This document shows, piece after piece, positions 28,102 to 35,551 of a stretch of 64,000 nt of DNA. This DNA is from BNWE01 sp964369545 (GTDB taxonomy: Bacteria > Pseudomonadota > Alphaproteobacteria > UBA3830): the NCBI GenBank assembly GCA_964369545.1, contig CAYJFA010000003.1, positions 1 through 64,000 on the forward strand, in the 5' to 3' direction. The position numbers and the translations under genes were made by a program. Every line of letters begins with the position of its first letter. Position 1 is the stretch's first letter. The notes below the pieces were generated by a model, which was given only the letters and a program-made list of their open reading frames with translations, was not told the DNA's origin and did no database searches.

Positions 28102-28558
28102 TTATCCTCTAAAAGCTTTGCTGATCTGCTGTTTTACTGTCGTTACGCCCTGTGAGTTAGCTAAATCATTAAAATCGGTTAGTTTGCTAAAGTCATGAGG
28201 AAAAACAGGAAATACCGTGACCGCGTCAATTGCTCTTCCTGCTTCAATGGCTTTGCTTAAGCAAACGCTATTGTTGTCGGCGCAGATGATGATTTCCATG
28301 CTTGGATAGAATTTTTCGAAACTTTTCTGACACCGGCTTTAAATTGCCGGCATCAAAGCAGCATATGGTTAATTCGTCAGTTGCCAAGAAAATAGAACAT
28401 GCCGTAGCGTAACTTTCAGCCAAAAGAATGTGATTTTTTAAATTACCAATTGGAAAGTAGCAGCTGTTCTTACGACCGCCTTTCAAAAATCGTTTATTGC
28501 CATTTTGATAGATGTATTGAAGGCTAACCAGATTATCGTCAGAAAAATATAGGAGCAC
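28102..28558 (-). pseudogene. Toprim primase fragment, frameshifted and 5'-truncated
   Basis: Two frames joined near 28320 give one Toprim region: NLVSLQYIYQNGNKRFLKGG and LLAESYATACSIF in the first, then EIIICADNNSV and DFNDLANSQGV in the second. The same blocks occur in element B (YICEGYATGATIYE, KIVICADNDQF, KDFNDLFVYEG), so both derive from related primases. The N-terminal part seen in element B (start of the protein and glycine-rich strand) is missing here, and the best start is a GTG without ribosome binding site. Dead remnant. Confidence 0.75.
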
Positions 28559-28574
28559 TATTAAGGGGTTTGAT

Positions 28575-28620
28575 GGTACATATATATTAGTATTATTATT
28601 ACTATTATTATTTATATATA
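28575..28620. repeat. AT-rich triplet-like low-complexity tract
   Basis: A short run built of ATT/ATA triplets (TATTATTATTACTATTATTA and flanking TATATA) at the start of the Toprim fragment. A comparable AT-only tract lies ahead of the primase gene of element B. Easily melted DNA next to primase/helicase genes could be a replication start, but chance in AT-rich DNA is also possible. Confidence 0.4.
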
Positions 28621-28917
28621 CTGACCTTTATTTGTACGAGCCTAAGCCCTATAGAAGGCACATTTTTCTTTTTCAAATAATCGTGTTCATAACAATGCTC
28701 TGCTGATAGCCAAATCTGATTGGCTTTTTTGTTTGGAAATTGATACCACTTCTTGCCGCGCGTTTGGTTATACAAAATGATCCAAAGCCAGACAAAGCAT
28801 CTCTTCTCCGGATGATAATGTAACAGTTGTTACATCCACAAATGCGTCAAGAAATGCATGCGCGTCCTTATTTAATAAACTGGCTTTTATGGCTATTTTA
28901 TTTAATTCATTCTCCAT
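28608..28917 (-). pseudogene. Unknown small element gene, frameshifted
   Basis: From ATG at 28917 the reading is MENELNKIAIKASLLNKDAH and on to DAFVDVTTVTLSSGEEML, after which a single extra base moves it into LWIILYNQTRGKKWYQFPNK, ANQIWLSAEHCYEHDYLKKK and a stop at 28608. The joined product would be about 102 residues. I recognise no family; the Trp/Tyr-rich second half might be a winged-helix or replication accessory domain, which is speculation. It is the first gene of element A in transcription order. Confidence 0.45.
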
Positions 28918-28990
28918 ATTAATTTAGGATAAAAGATAGCAAAAATTACGGGAAAATGACACGTCTGGTAAGCATATTCGATGAAGAAAT

Positions 28991-29554
28991 CTAAGTTAAC
29001 CTAATGATTTTACTTTGATTTCGCTCTTTTATCTCAGAATCAAAGCTCTTATCCTGATATCCCAGTGTCGTAGATATATAAAACTGATATCCTTCCTTAA
29101 TACCCATTTTATTCACATATTGCTGTCCTGTTGGTGAATTTAAAAAAGCTATGACAATCCCATTTATACATGATGCCAACCCAAGTGAGCAAGCGGATAA
29201 CACAATGTTCTGCATTACCAAAGAACAATCAATGGGAGAATACGAATTGCTACTATCTCCAGCCACTAAAACTAATGTCGGAGCGTGGTAAAAAATACTG
29301 GCGTTTGGTTGCGACGTTATCTTTGTATATTGCTGCATAGTTTCCTTAACAAATTTTACGCAATCAGCATTTAATCTCGAAAGAAAATCCTTGTTTTGAA
29401 TAGCGACCAATTCCCAAGCTTGCTGGTTTCTAGCACTTGGAGCTTGCAATCCACATTTCAAAATAGTAGAAAGATCTTCATCGTTAATTTGTTTTGTTTT
29501 ATAAGATCTGACGCTCCTACGATCCATGATCGTTTGTATAACAAGATTATTCAT
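28991..29554 (-). CDS. Nitroreductase family protein
   Basis: A 187-residue FMN-binding nitroreductase: RRSVRSYKTKQI at the N-terminus (phosphate-binding Arg/Ser), APSARNQQAWELV and the CSLGLASCINGIV segment. These enzymes reduce nitro- or quinone compounds with NAD(P)H. Complete, of ordinary length, with no relation to the element upstream. The BI-1 gene starts its end 28 bases upstream on the same strand, so they may share a transcript. Confidence 0.9.
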   Translation of the reverse strand: MNNLVIQTIMDRRSVRSYKTKQINDEDLSTILKCGLQAPSARNQQAWELVAIQNKDFLSRLNADCVKFVKETMQQYTKITSQPNASIFYHAPTLVLVAGDSSNSYSPIDCSLVMQNIVLSACSLGLASCINGIVIAFLNSPTGQQYVNKMGIKEGYQFYISTTLGYQDKSFDSEIKERNQSKIIRLT

Positions 29555-29582
29555 TGCACCACCTCAGAACTTCAAATAAAAC

Positions 29583-30302
29583 TTAATTTCTAGACTTATC
29601 TTGATTGCCCAAGAATCTCAATAAATACAGATATAAATTAACGAAATCCAAATAAAGTTGAAAAGCGCCTATAATTGCCTTCTTCTCACCTATATCGCTG
29701 GAATCCAGTTCGATATAGAAATTCTTTATTATCTGTACGTCGTATGCTGTCAATCCTGTAAATACAATAACTCCTATGGCTGATATTACCAAGGACATCA
29801 CTGTGCTTTCCATAAATATATTAATCAAGCTTGCGATTATTAATCCAATCAAACCCATCATCAAAAAAGATCCAGAGCTTGTAAGATCCTTTTCTGTAAC
29901 ATATCCATAAATTACCATCGACAGAAACATCGAAGATGTCACAAAAAATGTTTGAGCTATACTAATTCCGGAGTATACAAGAAATATCGACGACAACGAT
30001 AATCCTAGCAAAGCAGCGTATCCAAAGAATAGATACTTAGCTTTTTCTGGAGATATGCTTGATATTCTACTCATCAGAAAAAGACCTATTCCAAGCGGAG
30101 CTAACGCTATCAACCAGTATAATAAAGGAGAAGAAAACAAAAAAGACATAAACATAGTTGATGTACTTGCAAGATAAGCAGTTAAGGCTGTCACTGCCAA
30201 TCCTCCGGACATATAGGAAAATACGTTCAACATATATTGACGCAATCCTGCGTTAATGGTGACTGAAACTTTTTGATAAGATTGCACATGTTCTTTTCTC
30301 AT
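29583..30302 (-). CDS. Bax inhibitor-1/YccA family membrane protein
   Basis: A 239-residue protein with seven hydrophobic segments and the family blocks TGLTAYDVQIIKNFY and GAFQLYLDFVNLYLYLLRFLG near the C-terminus. Bacterial BI-1 proteins are inner-membrane pH-sensitive Ca2+ leak channels or FtsH modulators (YccA). Complete. First of a probable two-gene unit with the nitroreductase. Confidence 0.93.
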   Translation of the reverse strand: MRKEHVQSYQKVSVTINAGLRQYMLNVFSYMSGGLAVTALTAYLASTSTMFMSFLFSSPLLYWLIALAPLGIGLFLMSRISSISPEKAKYLFFGYAALLGLSLSSIFLVYSGISIAQTFFVTSSMFLSMVIYGYVTEKDLTSSGSFLMMGLIGLIIASLINIFMESTVMSLVISAIGVIVFTGLTAYDVQIIKNFYIELDSSDIGEKKAIIGAFQLYLDFVNLYLYLLRFLGNQDKSRN

Positions 30303-30414
30303 AATACACCTCTTCCTCTTTTATTCACTACTGTCAGTATAGCACATAGGCTTAATAAATATTCTTGTTTAATAAGAAAAAAGATGGGAACATTATTAAA
30401 AATATCGTTTAAAA

Positions 30415-30819
30415 ATGATTTATACATCCTATTTTGCGTTCATTCCTAAATTACCTGAAGAAATACTAAAAGTCAGTGTTTCCCTGTTTACTCCAAAATG
30501 GGCAAATATTGATGAAAGTATACCATGCTTAAATCCAACAGAAGAACTATTGAGAGAAGCTAAATCTGGAACAATTTCACCTGAAAAAGCCATGAAAAAA
30601 TATCAAGACGAGATTCTAGAAAAATTATCTCCGGTCGAAATATATAATGAGCTGATCAGGCTGTTAAACAAGCACTTTAAACGAGATTTGGCATTGTTGT
30701 GCTATGAAAAACCAGGAGAGATATGCCATCGCAGATTCATAGCTGAGTGGCTCGAAAAGAGGAATTCCATCACTGTTCCTGAATTCATAATTACAAACTA
30801 TCAGCTTTCATTAATGTAA
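30415..30819 (+). CDS. DUF488 family protein
   Basis: A 134-residue protein with the DUF488 hallmark LLCYEKPGEICHRRFIAEWL in the second half, a Cys/His-containing conserved block. The fold is thought to be nucleotide- or nucleic-acid-related, but the biochemical role is unknown. It is shorter at the N-terminus than many relatives. The divergent BI-1 gene starts about 110 bases upstream. Confidence 0.8.
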   Translation: MIYTSYFAFIPKLPEEILKVSVSLFTPKWANIDESIPCLNPTEELLREAKSGTISPEKAMKKYQDEILEKLSPVEIYNELIRLLNKHFKRDLALLCYEKPGEICHRRFIAEWLEKRNSITVPEFIITNYQLSLM

Positions 30820-30983
30820 GCTGAAAACTACGTTGTGAATTTTATGAGTCCAATATCAATTCTTATTCCTTCGTGTTCATATGTTCTGTTATGATAGGTT
30901 AATAGTTTCACAGTACTGCCATTGACTATCGTTGTCCTCAAGGCATATCATGAAATTATGGATTAAATAAACGGAGGAGCAAA

Positions 30984-31487
30984 ATGAAAGAAAATAAGTT
31001 TCTAATTCCGCTTGGCTTCGACGATATGTTCGACTGGCGGCCAAATGTAATGGGTTCAGTATCTGATCCGTTTGTGCGTATGCATAATCAGATGAGTCGT
31101 TTACTTGCTGCTATGGATAGAGAATTCGCAAATACAGGGCAGAAGCTTCCGGTGCGCTCTATGCGTATGGATGCATTTGTAAAAGACGGTAAGTTTAAAG
31201 TAATAACCGATATGCCAGGATTGTCTAAAGATGATATAGAGGTAAGTATTCAGGATGATTTGCTTTCTATTAAAGGTGAGAAAAAAACTGAAGAGAAAGA
31301 TAAAAAATCTGCAAATGATTATTATCTAAATGAGCGCTCCAGTATGTCATTTGCTCGCACTATCTCGTTACCAGAGGGTGTCGATGCTGATAATGCAGAT
31401 GTAGAGTTTAAAGATGGCGTATTGAGTATATCGATGCCAATCAATGCTATAGCACAGCAAGAAGTAAAAAAACTTACCATAAAATAA
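30984..31487 (+). CDS. Small heat-shock protein Hsp20
   Basis: A 167-residue alpha-crystallin family chaperone: MRMDAFVKDGKFKVITDMPG starts the alpha-crystallin domain, followed by DDIEVSIQDDLLSIKGEK and the conserved GVLSISMPIN near the C-terminus. It holds unfolding proteins during stress. A very strong ribosome binding site (ACGGAGGAGC) precedes the ATG. Complete. Confidence 0.95.
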   Translation: MKENKFLIPLGFDDMFDWRPNVMGSVSDPFVRMHNQMSRLLAAMDREFANTGQKLPVRSMRMDAFVKDGKFKVITDMPGLSKDDIEVSIQDDLLSIKGEKKTEEKDKKSANDYYLNERSSMSFARTISLPEGVDADNADVEFKDGVLSISMPINAIAQQEVKKLTIK

Positions 31488-31497
31488 CTATATGAAC

Positions 31498-31560
31498 AGT
31501 GGCGAGCTTTTATCTGTCAAAAAATGACTAAACAATTGCAATCTAAAAGTAATCGCCACT
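31498..31560. repeat. Imperfect inverted repeat after hsp20
   Basis: Arms AGTGGCGA...CTTTTA and TAAAAG...TCGCCACT flank a 31-base A-rich centre. It begins 11 bases after the hsp20 stop. It lacks a T tract, so it may be a factor-dependent terminator, an mRNA-stabilising hairpin or the end of a lost insertion sequence. Confidence 0.4.
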
Positions 31561-31654
31561 TGTTATACCAGTCGGTTTTTAAAAAATCGATAACTCCTTG
31601 TAATTAAAGAAAAACATACCAAAAGAAAAGCGGAGAATAGTTTCGTTATAAGAG

Positions 31655-31671
31655 CCACTCCCTCCGCCAGA
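31655..31671 (+). repeat. att-like copy of the tRNA-Ser(CGA) 3' end
   Basis: CCACTCCCTCCGCCAGA matches the 3' end of tRNA-Ser(CGA) plus the two following bases (20988-21004) at 16 of 17 positions, in the same orientation and 10.7 kb away. The rest of the tRNA is not present here. A direct repeat of a tRNA 3' end at a distance is the usual trace of an integrated element (attL/attR). Confidence 0.4.
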
Positions 31672-32294
31672 TATTTTTGGCAAGATTAGAAAAACAGCGC
31701 GTTGTCTATATTGATACGTATCGTTAAATTTCGCTGTTACACTTCACCGAATCTGATGTTGTCAAAAATCGTTGCAAACATTGATCTCCAAAAACGCAAA
31801 AATCGCCCAAAAATATCAATTTTTCTCTCCAAATTCTCCGTTTATGCGTACTTGGAGAGAACGACGGTTCGCAACGTAACTTCTTGAAAAGGCTCAATAT
31901 TTTTTAGTCAAGTGCATAACAGACAAAGCCGGTTCGGAGAAAAACATGCTTAGCAAGTGGAATGCGAACCTTTATACTGGAATACTCGTCAATCACCTGA
32001 AAAATGAGCAATTATTCGGCTAGTTGCGTTTCCATTTCTGCAAGCGTGCAGAATCATTACAAAACATGAGTAATCAACTGAATTATTAGCCATTTTTGAC
32101 TATTTTAAGCTCTATTATACCTAAGGTTCGTTAGTAACACTCGATCAATTTATTTGACATGTTCTTATGGCACTTCAATAATATCTTTTAAAAGTGATTT
32201 TTTTCTTCTAATTCGAGTTTTTTTCATAATTTATATCTCGACTTCAGGTTAGAAAGATTATATATTTTGCCTATTATAAGAAAAAGGATTGAAA
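31672..32294 (+). other. Gap without recognisable gene
   Basis: About 620 bases between the att-like repeat and the Cys-rich pseudogene. The few short frames have no ribosome binding sites and no recognisable products. By eye the first half has a composition like the gap after tRNA-Ser(CGA). I see no RNA gene. Confidence 0.4.
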
Positions 32295-32742
32295 GTGAAT
32301 AATATCGTTAAAGACGCTGACCAAAATACATGTGATGCATGCCAGATTGCCTCGGCTGCGAGCATTGCGATTCATGCTACCATTGTGTTTCTTGCTGTTA
32401 TTGCTGGCATTCTAAGTCATTGCACAATTGTTTTGCGTGTGGGAGTGTTATAAATGTAAAAATAGTAAATTTTGTTTCGATTGTGTTTTTTGTAATAAAT
32501 GCTCAAAATGCAGTGATTTCACGCATACTAAAAGTAGCTCAAGCTGCGAACGATGTAAAAAGTGTAGCCGTTGCCAAAACTGCCTGAATTGCAAAAAATG
32601 TCGTACTTGTACCGATTGCGCTCACTCAACTGATTGTATTGGATGTACAAATTGTTGGCATTGTTCCTCATGCAAAAATTGTAGAGTTTGTTCGAATTGC
32701 GTCGGTCTCATTGGCGCGGTAGGAATTGATGGAAGTTCATGA
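32295..32742 (+). pseudogene. Cysteine-rich CxxC tandem repeat protein, frameshifted
   Basis: The gene seems to start at GTG 32295 (AAGGATTGAAA ribosome binding site) and then reads through three frames: NTCDAC, then CLGCEHCDSCYHCVSCCYC, then from about 32445 ECYKCKNSKFCFDCVFCNKC and a long series of N/K-C-x-x-C units up to CRVCSNCVGLIGAVG. Cysteines fall every third residue, an arrangement found in Cys-rich repeat proteins that may form a metal-rich or stacked helix. Two single-base shifts (near 32340 and 32445) break it. A partner or substrate is unknown. Confidence 0.6.
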
Positions 32743-33304
32743 GCAATTACAGGTACAAATAATCATTTTGTTTATCGGATTTTCAGATTTTTCTATGAAA
32801 AAATCATGCCGTCGTCCTAAGTATTCATCTGAAACATTAACGATTTTTCTTTTTTGTTAAGCTGTACTTCGAATTCCTTTTTCCGAAATATTTTTAATAA
32901 TATTTTTTCTTATCCTTGGGGTGCTGAACGTTGATTTCAGTAATATCAGCTTTGATACAATTTTTTTTGTAATAGTCGGCTTTAATACCTCGAAATGACG
33001 ACATATATTCGACGCATCTAAGTTAAAAAGATATCCAAAACATGTGACTTATGTAAAATCTATAGTAAATTAGTAGACACAATGGTTTATCTTTTAGCGT
33101 TTATATGCGAGAATTCTTGCTATGACATTTCTTGTTGGGATGATGCTGCAGTAGCCTGTCAGAGAGAAACTTATCTGTGATTTTTATAACTTAGACTCAT
33201 AAATACTGCTAACGCAAAGGATCGTATCCTTTCTCTATGGATTTATTTTCCATGGGCCGCTTATATACATACGCTTTAGCAGCATAGGAGTTATACGATA
33301 AGGT
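32743..33304 (+). other. Gap, probable transposon debris
   Basis: About 560 bases with stops in all frames. On the minus strand near 33006-32900 a short stretch reads SSFRGIKADYYKKNCIKADI, which could be degraded coding DNA, but I cannot name a family. The right side leads into the IS200-type transposase and may contain its left-end hairpin, which I could not define. Confidence 0.3.
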
Positions 33305-33706
33305 ATGAATAATAGAGAAAGATACACAAAAGGAGCTCACAGAGTACTGGAATTACAGTATCACTTTGTATGAAAAACAAAATATTCATACAAAGTTTTG
33401 AGCGGAGATATAGCGTTGAGATTCAGAGAGCTTGTAAAAGAAATATGTACTTTTCAAGGAATGTCGATAATCAAAGGAAATATAAGACCTGCTCATATTC
33501 ATGTACTTATAAGGGCTCCAAGTCATTTATCACCGTCAAGGATAGTTCAGTACCTGAAGGGTCGGACAGCGTATAAGCTGATGAGAGAGTTTTCTGATCT
33601 GAGAAAAAGATATTGGGGATGTCATTTGTATGGAAAAGGATACTTTTGCAGTACTGTCGGAGCAGTCACAGAAGAAATAGTAAAAGTATATCGAAACCCA
33701 AAATGA
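33305..33706 (+). pseudogene. tnpA: IS200/IS605-type TnpA transposase, internal stop
   Basis: A 133-codon Y1 transposase frame with one in-frame TGA at 33371-33373, at the place where relatives have Trp (YHFVW). Before it: RERYTKGAHRVLELQYHFV; after it: KTKYSYKVLSGDIALRFREL, PAHIHVLIRAPSHLSPS with the HUH motif (HIH), YLKGRTAYKLMREF and GAVTEEIVKVYRNPK with the candidate catalytic Tyr. Such enzymes move single-stranded DNA using end hairpins. No TnpB gene accompanies it. It sits 140 bases ahead of the NRPS operon. Confidence 0.85.
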
Positions 33707-33845
33707 TAACGATTCCGCGTTTCAAGTATAGGACGAAAAGAAGGATTTATCCGATAGTCATTGATTTTTTCAACTGTAGATTGCAATCAAGCTTTTAATA
33801 TGTTTTTCTTGAATTAAGATAAAAACTATCATTAGGGGTTGTATT

Positions 33846-35159
33846 ATGTTTCTGATTTCTGATGCTGTAGAGAGTTTCAAAAAAAATAAAGAAATATCCT
33901 CTGTAATAAAGAAAGCTCTAGAATCCGAGAATGCTGATTTAGAATCTTTTTTAAATCTCACTGATAACGAAAATATATTGTCAGAAACAGCTAAAAAGGT
34001 TTTTTTATCCGATATAGGCAATAGATATCATATAGGTCTTCCGGAGAATCATACTTCATATTTAGTACAAGATGGTGATTTCATTTTTAAAGGATTACCG
34101 AATGTTTTTCAATTAGAAAACTTAGCATTTCATATGTTCAACAAAAAAACAGGGGCATCTTTTAGTGATTTTCGCTTACTTTCTGGAGTCCATGCTAATA
34201 TTTGCACTATTGTCACAACAACTGGGGTTAATGATACAGTTTTGTCTATTCATCCGGAAGATGGAGGACATTTTGCTACCTCCACTATGATTACTCGCAT
34301 GGGTAGAAAAAGTCGTTTCGTTCGATTTTCTAGAGAAACTTTCTCTATATCACTTAGCGATTTAGAGAAGCAGGTAAGGAAATATAAACCGAAAATTTTT
34401 TTGATGGATCATAGTGCTACCCTTTTTAAATTTCCTGTTAAGGAAATACGAAAAATAATAGGAAAAGAATGCATACTTATTTATGATGCTTCACATGTTC
34501 TTGGTTTGATTTATGGAAGATGTTTTCAAGATCCTCTCAAAGAGGGATGTGATATTTTGCAAGGTAATACTCACAAAACCTTTCCTGGCCCACAAAAAGC
34601 AGTTATTAGCTTTGCTTCCGAACAATTTGGGAAAGAAATTTCAGGAATTATTAGTAGTGGATTTGTTTCAAGTCAGCACACCCATCATTCTGTAGCTCTA
34701 TATATTAGTATTTTGGAAATGTATTTTTATGGAGAAACTTATGCAAAAAAAGTAATTGATAATGCTAAAATTTTCTCTAATGCATTAATAGGTAATGGAT
34801 TCGATTTATTGTCTTATAATGGTATTACTACAGATTCTCATATGTTTTTTGTTAGAATTCCCAACAAAATTTCCAGTTTAGAAGCTTGTAAAATTCTATA
34901 CGAAACAAAAATAAGTATTAATGCAAAAAAAGTATTTGGTGAAGAATTTCTGAGGTTTGGCGTTCAAGAAATTACTCGAATGAGATTAGGCAAAACAGAA
35001 ATAGAAAGATTAGCGCAAATAGCAAGATTTGTTTTGTTAGAAGGTTGCTCTTCAGAAAAGTACGCAAAGGAAGTCGCTGAAATCAGAAAAAATTTCAAAG
35101 AAATAGGATATTCATTTGATTGTAAAAATAAGGATGGAAGCGCATTATGGAGTACATAA
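33846..35159 (+). CDS. SHMT-like PLP-dependent enzyme
   Basis: A 437-residue fold-type I PLP enzyme most like serine hydroxymethyltransferase: HPEDGGHFATSTM in the place of SHMT's GGHLTHG, LIYDASHVLGLIYG in the place of the ADxAHxAGL motif, and the PLP lysine in ILQGNTHKTFPGPQ. It is divergent from housekeeping GlyA. As first gene of the NRPS operon it probably makes or cleaves a beta-hydroxy or alpha-methyl amino acid for the peptide (inference). Good ribosome binding site (TTAGGGGTTG). Its last codons overlap ridA by 13 bases. Confidence 0.75.
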   Translation: MFLISDAVESFKKNKEISSVIKKALESENADLESFLNLTDNENILSETAKKVFLSDIGNRYHIGLPENHTSYLVQDGDFIFKGLPNVFQLENLAFHMFNKKTGASFSDFRLLSGVHANICTIVTTTGVNDTVLSIHPEDGGHFATSTMITRMGRKSRFVRFSRETFSISLSDLEKQVRKYKPKIFLMDHSATLFKFPVKEIRKIIGKECILIYDASHVLGLIYGRCFQDPLKEGCDILQGNTHKTFPGPQKAVISFASEQFGKEISGIISSGFVSSQHTHHSVALYISILEMYFYGETYAKKVIDNAKIFSNALIGNGFDLLSYNGITTDSHMFFVRIPNKISSLEACKILYETKISINAKKVFGEEFLRFGVQEITRMRLGKTEIERLAQIARFVLLEGCSSEKYAKEVAEIRKNFKEIGYSFDCKNKDGSALWST

Positions 35160-35551
35160 TTTCTAAAAATGTTCCATTTCCAAGAGGATGTTATTCTCAT
35201 GCTGTGAAGTCTGGAGATTTTATTTTTATTTCTGGTCAGCTTGGTATTCTTAAAAGCACTGATAAATTAATTTCAGAAAATTTTTGTGAACAAATTAGAC
35301 AATGCTTTCAAAATATAAAATTAATATGTGAAGAAGTAGAAGTTTCTTTAGAATCTATCGCCAAACTTACTATCTATTATATAAGTGTTGATGATCGTCA
35401 AAAAATAGATGATGTAATAAAAGAATTTTTCCCAAAGAATTATCCAAGTCGAACGCGAGTAGTCGTTAATGCGTTAAGTTATGGTGCAAAAGTAGAAATA
35501 GATTGTATGGTTTATGCTCCAAAAAAATATATGGAAGGTATCACTCAATGA
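35147..35551 (+). CDS. ridA: RidA/YjgF-type imine deaminase
   Basis: A 134-residue protein of the RidA family with the conserved C-terminal PSRTRVVVNALSYGAKVEID, including the substrate-binding Arg (R in SRTRVVV) and Glu. RidA hydrolyses reactive enamine/imine intermediates produced by PLP enzymes, so it fits beside an SHMT-like enzyme and may protect or assist it. Start overlaps the SHMT-like gene; the stop overlaps NRPS-1 as ATGA. Confidence 0.88.
   Translation: MEYIISKNVPFPRGCYSHAVKSGDFIFISGQLGILKSTDKLISENFCEQIRQCFQNIKLICEEVEVSLESIAKLTIYYISVDDRQKIDDVIKEFFPKNYPSRTRVVVNALSYGAKVEIDCMVYAPKKYMEGITQ

Larger units (their letters stand above)
23506..28917 (-). mobile_element. Decaying integrative element A (RepA/primase, DUF2924, serine recombinase)
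   Basis: A minus-strand block of nine genes or gene remnants with visibly higher GC than the surroundings. In transcription order: an unknown remnant, a Toprim primase piece, a RepA-like helicase, a 73-aa protein, a 66-aa protein, a short DUF2924-like protein, a catalytically degenerate recombinase domain, DUF2924, a ParB-like HTH protein and a large serine recombinase. The triad DUF2924-HTH-recombinase is the usual integration module of alphaproteobacterial elements. Five of the genes carry stops or frameshifts, so the element is probably immobile. Ends are not determined. It shares genes with element B at 60-64 kb. Confidence 0.75.

Noticed and set aside
33305..33706. UGA recoded as tryptophan
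   Set aside because: The TGA in TnpA is at a Trp position, but the TGA in the dehydrogenase is at an Arg position, TGG is used for Trp throughout, and intact genes (ridA, yidC-engB junction, mlaE-mlaF junction) end in TGA.
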